Translations under genes and position numbers: made by a program
The notes under the pieces: generated by a model
What the model saw: the letters and a program-made list of their open reading frames with translations, nothing else
The model's database searches: none
Told to the model about the DNA's origin: nothing
Assembly: GCA_900318465.1 (NCBI GenBank)
Contig: ONKQ01000028.1
Span: 1-64,000, forward strand
DNA length: 64,000 nucleotides
Reading direction: 5' to 3'
Source: an uncultured Bacteroidales bacterium
Lineage (GTDB): Bacteria; Bacteroidota; Bacteroidia; Bacteroidales; F082
Part shown: in pieces, positions 61,228 to 64,000 of the stretch
Layout: every line of letters begins with the position of its first letter
Position numbering within the stretch: position 1 is the stretch's first letter

Positions 61228-62415
61228 TTAGAACAAATCTTCAATATTCATATTAAAAAAGTCGGCAAAAGGAATGCCGTCCGTCCCAATGACAAGGTCA
61301 CGTTTTGGGTGGAATCGCTCGCGGAATTTAGGCAAGCCGCTATTCATCCCGCGCCGACCGCTTTTTACTTCCAATGCAATTACATCCCCTTGACGCACAA
61401 TGATATAATCGACTTCATCGGAACGCTCGTGCCAATAATACACCTTGTAGCCTCCCTCGTCGGCACCACCAAGCAGATAGGCACCCACGGCAGACTCCAC
61501 CCAACGGCCCCAAACATTGGTATTGGTTCGGTCTTTCTCGTAAGTGGTTCCACGATAAGCAGTTAAGAGGGCATTGTTATAGACCTGGTATTTGGGCACC
61601 GACTGGTAACGGCGGGCTTCGTCGTTGGCAAACTTTTGCAAGCCAGTCAGTAAGTTACATTCGTTAAGAATCCCCAGATAGGAGGACAAAGTAGTAACAT
61701 TGCCAGCATCCTGCAATTGGCCCAAAGTCTTGGTAAGCGACAGCAATTCAGCCGAATACGAACAACCTATTTCAAACAACTGCTTCATCAAGGCGGGCTT
61801 GTAGATGTTGGAAGTCATGATGACATCTTTTTCGATGGCTGGAGCCACGAGCGACTCTTTAACATATTTCCGCCAGCGTCGTATGTCCTTGACAAAAGCC
61901 GCCGTGCCGGGATAGCCTCCATAATAAATCCACTCATCGAGCGTCCAGCCGAAAGCGTCGCTCATTTCCTTGGCAGTCCAATGACCCAATCTTATCAACT
62001 CAAAGCGACCTGCAAGCGACTCGGTCAATCCCTTACGCAACATCAACCTTGAAGAGCCAAGGAGAAACACCTTCAGTTGTCGGCGACTTCGTGTATCGGC
62101 ATCCCATTCACGCTTGACAATCTCGCTCCAATTCCTGATTTTTTGGATTTCGTCAATGACGAGTACCGCCTCGGTCTGTTGCCGTGTATCCATTTGGCTT
62201 CTGGTGCTTTCCCAAATCCGACGAACCCAATCCGTGTCTTCCTCATCGATGCCGTCGGCATTATAAAGATAGTTCGGCAATTGGCAATCAGACAACACCT
62301 GATCCATCAATGTGGACTTTCCAACCTGACGTGGCCCAGCCAGCACTTGGATGAATCGCCGTGGCTCGTTCATTCGGTCGAGGACTTCTGAAAATATCGG
62401 TCTTCTAAACTCCAT
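61228..62415 (-). CDS. Orphan ATPase with DUF4143 / PD-(D/E)XK nuclease-like domain
   Basis: The 395-residue protein has Walker A LAGPRQVGKSTL (about 24-35) and Walker B AVLVIDEIQKI (about 82-92). The arginine-bearing LLGSSRLMLRKGL is followed by the DUF4143 pattern YGGYPGTA. The C-terminal EVDYIIVRQGDVIALEVKSG fits a PD-(D/E)XK fold. DUF4143 ATPases are abundant orphan genes of unknown role. The ATG at 62415 is used; an upstream TTG at 62424 is in frame. Its leader contains five 22-bp tandem repeats and its upstream region four copies of an 18-bp motif. Confidence 0.83.
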   Translation of the reverse strand: MEFRRPIFSEVLDRMNEPRRFIQVLAGPRQVGKSTLMDQVLSDCQLPNYLYNADGIDEEDTDWVRRIWESTRSQMDTRQQTEAVLVIDEIQKIRNWSEIVKREWDADTRSRRQLKVFLLGSSRLMLRKGLTESLAGRFELIRLGHWTAKEMSDAFGWTLDEWIYYGGYPGTAAFVKDIRRWRKYVKESLVAPAIEKDVIMTSNIYKPALMKQLFEIGCSYSAELLSLTKTLGQLQDAGNVTTLSSYLGILNECNLLTGLQKFANDEARRYQSVPKYQVYNNALLTAYRGTTYEKDRTNTNVWGRWVESAVGAYLLGGADEGGYKVYYWHERSDEVDYIIVRQGDVIALEVKSGRRGMNSGLPKFRERFHPKRDLVIGTDGIPFADFFNMNIEDLF

Positions 62416-62432
62416 AATGTTCAATTTTTGCT

Positions 62433-62542
62433 TACAAAATGTTCAAATCTTCATTACAAAATGTTCAAATCTCCGTTACGAAATGTTCAAATCTCCATTA
62501 CAAAATGTTCAAATCTACGTTACGAAATGTTCAAATCTCGGC
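62433..62542 (-). repeat. Five 22-bp tandem repeats in the leader of the DUF4143-type ATPase gene
   Basis: Units start at 62433, 62455, 62477, 62499 and 62521. Each contains aaatgttcaaatct with a few variable bases at the end. A partial sixth (tgttcaattt) runs up to the ATG. They lie downstream of the -7 element at 62552-62545, so they are transcribed. There are no spacers and the unit is too short for CRISPR; they resemble iterons or operator arrays. Confidence 0.9.
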
Positions 62543-62544
62543 TG

Positions 62545-62552
62545 CAAAAATA
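62545..62552 (-). promoter_or_regulatory. Candidate -7 element for the DUF4143-type ATPase gene
   Basis: The minus strand reads TATTTTTG, directly before the tandem repeat array. The -33 element is not clear (a TTTG 24 bases away). Confidence 0.45.
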
Positions 62553-62905
62553 ATGCTTTTTATATTATAAAAGCCTCAAATACCAATTTTTATGCGAAAT
62601 AAATCACATCTTTCGATTAGACTTTCGTTTTGTGAAGGCACAGAGTAGAAAGAAAACCGTTTGCTTGGGTAGAATTAGGAAGAAGTTTTACGGAAATCTG
62701 TAATTAATGAAAAATTCATAGTCAATTTGTGGAAATTCATGTTTCTTAAAACACGAATTATCAGGAATTATACACGAATTTACAGAAATTGTAATTTATT
62801 AATCACTTAGAACATACAATTCCATGTAATTCAATACAAAAATCCGAAAAGCCAAAGAGGAATCTTGTTGCCAAGCACATATTCCTCATCGGCAGATGCA
62901 ATAAA
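62553..62905. other. AT-rich non-coding DNA upstream of the DUF4143-type ATPase
   Basis: No gene is seen. It has loose direct repeats such as acacgaatt (62751-62759 and 62772-62780) and many short aaattc/gaaatt runs. The plus-strand reading frame at 62351-62602 is made by the tandem repeats and is not protein-like. Confidence 0.5.
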
Positions 62906-63041
62906 TGTTCAATACATAAAACACTTTTGAAAGAAAAATGTTTTATATACTGAACATTTAGAAGAAATTTGCCCTAATATTTGATTAAAATGTTTTACAT
63001 ACTGAACATTTTACGTTCAAATCTGTTCAGTAAGCAAAACA
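62906..63041. repeat. Four copies of an 18-bp motif in mirrored pairs
   Basis: The motif TGTTCAGTATATAAAACA, with small variation, occurs at 62906-62923 (plus), 62939-62956 (minus), 62991-63008 (minus) and 63024-63041 (plus). Both pairs have exactly 15 bases between copies: the first pair points inward, the second outward. The half-motif aatgttca is shared with the 22-bp repeats, and gttcaaatct itself recurs at 63015-63024. Confidence 0.85.
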
Positions 63042-63045
63042 TATA

Positions 63046-63078
63046 GAAAAATCCCCACCCAATCGGGCAGGGATTTTT
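63046..63078 (-). terminator. Terminator of the hydrogenase operon
   Basis: aaaaatccc / gggattttt with an inner ccc / ggg pairing; on the minus strand it ends in T5. It lies 33 bases after the stop of the NuoE-like gene. Confidence 0.85.
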
Positions 63079-63083
63079 CAGAT

Positions 63084-63103
63084 ACCTATTAATATTAATA
63101 GGT
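63084..63103. repeat. Perfect 20-bp palindrome after the NuoE-like gene
   Basis: acctattaatattaataggt reads the same on both strands, in the 3' untranslated region just before the terminator. It could be a protein-binding site or an mRNA 3' hairpin. Confidence 0.75.
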
Positions 63104-63110
63104 GTGCGGC

Positions 63111-63554
63111 TTATTTGTACTCAGCGAGCACGTCCTTCACGCGGTCGGGGGTCATACGGCCGTAGACCTTGTCACCGACTTCGATGACGGGGGCTAGACC
63201 ACAAGCACCGACGCAACGGAGGCAGGTCAGTGAGAACTTGCCGTCGGGAGTGACTTCACCGACGTTGATGCCCAACTGACGCTTCAGTTCGTCTAACACC
63301 TTCTCGGCACCACGCACGTAGCAAGCAGTACCCAAGCAAACGCTAATCGGATACTCGCCCACGATGCCGTAGACTCTCGAAACCGGGATGCCCAATTCCT
63401 TGGCCACTAATTCTTGGACTTCAGCAGGCAGATAGCCATACTCGCCCTGAACCTTGTGCAGCACATTGATGACCTCACCCGGCTTGTTGCCGTACGACTT
63501 GCAGACGTCCTTGATGAAGTTGATCTTCGCTTCTGATAATTTAATAACTGCCAT
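63111..63554 (-). CDS. NuoE/HydC-like [2Fe-2S] subunit of an electron-bifurcating [FeFe]-hydrogenase
   Basis: The 147-residue protein has a helical N-terminus and a thioredoxin-like [2Fe-2S] domain with cysteines in CLGTACYVRG and CLRCVGACG. It lies 35 bases after the hydrogenase catalytic gene, so it is probably the small electron-transfer subunit of an NADH- or NADPH-linked, ferredoxin-dependent complex. One oddity: family members normally have about a dozen residues (a TFYSFF-like segment) between VYGIV and GEYPISVC, and here they are missing. The protein is therefore shorter than the usual ~160 residues. The reading frame is intact. Confidence 0.88.
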   Translation of the reverse strand: MAVIKLSEAKINFIKDVCKSYGNKPGEVINVLHKVQGEYGYLPAEVQELVAKELGIPVSRVYGIVGEYPISVCLGTACYVRGAEKVLDELKRQLGINVGEVTPDGKFSLTCLRCVGACGLAPVIEVGDKVYGRMTPDRVKDVLAEYK

Positions 63555-63589
63555 ATTTATTTCCTTTCTATTTTTTACTGGTTATTGAA

Positions 63590-64000
63590 TTACTCGCTGA
63601 TTTCAACATGTTCTGACTTGTCGAAATAGTGGGTGTGCAGCAGTTCGTGTGACAGATGGCCGCAAGGCTCACCAAGATACTCCTTGTACAACTTAATGAT
63701 CGAAGGATTCTCGTGTGACTTACGGATCGGTTTGCCAGCATCCTCGCGGTAGATGGCTTCCGTGCGCTTCTTGATGATCTCGCTGTTGCCGTGGTGGTAG
63801 GGCTGACCAGCGCCGCCGACGCAACCGCCGGGGCATGCCATGACCTCGATGGCGTGGAACTGTTCCTTGCCTTCGCGCACTCTCTCAAGGAGGGTACGAG
63901 CGTTGCTCAGACCGTGGGCAATGCCGATGTGGATGGGCGTACCATCAAAGTCAACCCAAGCATCGCGGATGCCTTCCATACCACGGAGTTCGGTGAAGTC
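63590..64000 (-). CDS. [FeFe]-hydrogenase catalytic subunit, C-terminal part (cut by window edge)
   Basis: The frame is open to the window edge; the 136 visible residues begin DFTELRGMEGIRDA and include EVMACPGGCVGGAGQP, one of the H-cluster cysteine motifs. They end with the small-subunit-like tail NPSIIKLYKEYLGEPCGHLSHELLHTHY. This identifies the last third of an [FeFe]-hydrogenase of the NAD(P)H-linked group that makes H2 from reduced ferredoxin. The rest of the gene, and probably a flavoprotein subunit, lies beyond position 64000. The internal Met at 63979 is not the start. Confidence 0.92.
   Translation of the reverse strand, partial: DFTELRGMEGIRDAWVDFDGTPIHIGIAHGLSNARTLLERVREGKEQFHAIEVMACPGGCVGGAGQPYHHGNSEIIKKRTEAIYREDAGKPIRKSHENPSIIKLYKEYLGEPCGHLSHELLHTHYFDKSEHVEISE

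Noticed and set aside
62433..62542. CRISPR array
   Set aside because: The 22-bp units are contiguous, with no unique spacers, and no cas genes are present.
62351..62602. 83-codon plus-strand gene
   Set aside because: The protein is a translation of the tandem DNA repeats and overlaps the ATPase start.

Overview
The window looks like part of a chromosome of an obligately anaerobic, gut- or rumen-type Bacteroidales bacterium. This rests on several signals seen in the sequence. Many starts are preceded by the Bacteroidetes -7 promoter element TAnnTTTG. Two proteins carry or resemble type IX secretion (T9SS) C-terminal domains. There is a TonB-dependent receptor of the Bacteroidetes beta-barrel type, DUF4160/DUF2442 genes, a rubredoxin/Hrb/FprA oxygen-defence set and an [FeFe]-hydrogenase. 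I cannot name a genus. No tRNA, rRNA, CRISPR array, transposase or phage gene was found.

Layout. 0-5.7 kb: a secreted von Willebrand A protein, an orphan nucleotidyltransferase, a prolyl oligopeptidase lipoprotein and a DUF4160-DUF2442 pair. 5.7-13.3 kb: an envelope region with a membrane-anchored HTH regulator, a TonB-dependent receptor, a metallophosphoesterase lipoprotein, a small outer-membrane barrel, a T9SS cargo protein and a BadF-type sugar kinase. 13.3-18.6 kb: arginine decarboxylase (speA), an orphan ATPase-nuclease and a long-chain acyl-CoA synthetase. 18.6-55.3 kb: the central feature, a minus-strand giant-protein operon of about 36.6 kb. 55.5-58.1 kb: an EamA transporter, a YafQ-type toxin-antitoxin pair and a secreted endonuclease/phosphatase-fold protein. 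58.2-61.2 kb: a thioredoxin-like protein, then rubredoxin, Hrb and FprA. 61.2-63.1 kb: a second orphan ATPase-nuclease in repeat-rich DNA. 63.1-64 kb: a NuoE/HydC-like subunit and the C-terminal end of an [FeFe]-hydrogenase cut by the window edge.

The giant operon reads, in transcription order: a 1154-residue GLUG/beta-helix protein, an AAA-ATPase/PD-(D/E)XK protein, a ~2800-residue repeat protein, a ~7550-residue repeat protein and a 98-residue membrane protein. Gaps are 35 nt, an ATGA overlap, 19 nt and 14 nt. The only strong terminator I see is after the last gene. The two giants are built from a glycine-rich unit centred on V-Y/F-G-G-G. I count about 122 copies in the larger protein, spaced about 46-47 residues apart, and about 54 in the smaller. 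The units are arranged in a four-step cycle and in duplicated blocks of about 1.44 kb. Only the largest protein ends in a T9SS-like tail. My inference is a cell-surface fibre or adhesin encoded as several polypeptides, with the small terminal protein as a possible anchor or assembly factor.

A second theme is three unrelated ATPase-nuclease proteins (DUF234, AAA-ATPase_like and DUF4143 types). Two of them sit beside their own short repeated DNA motifs, in arrangements that look like operators or recognition sites.
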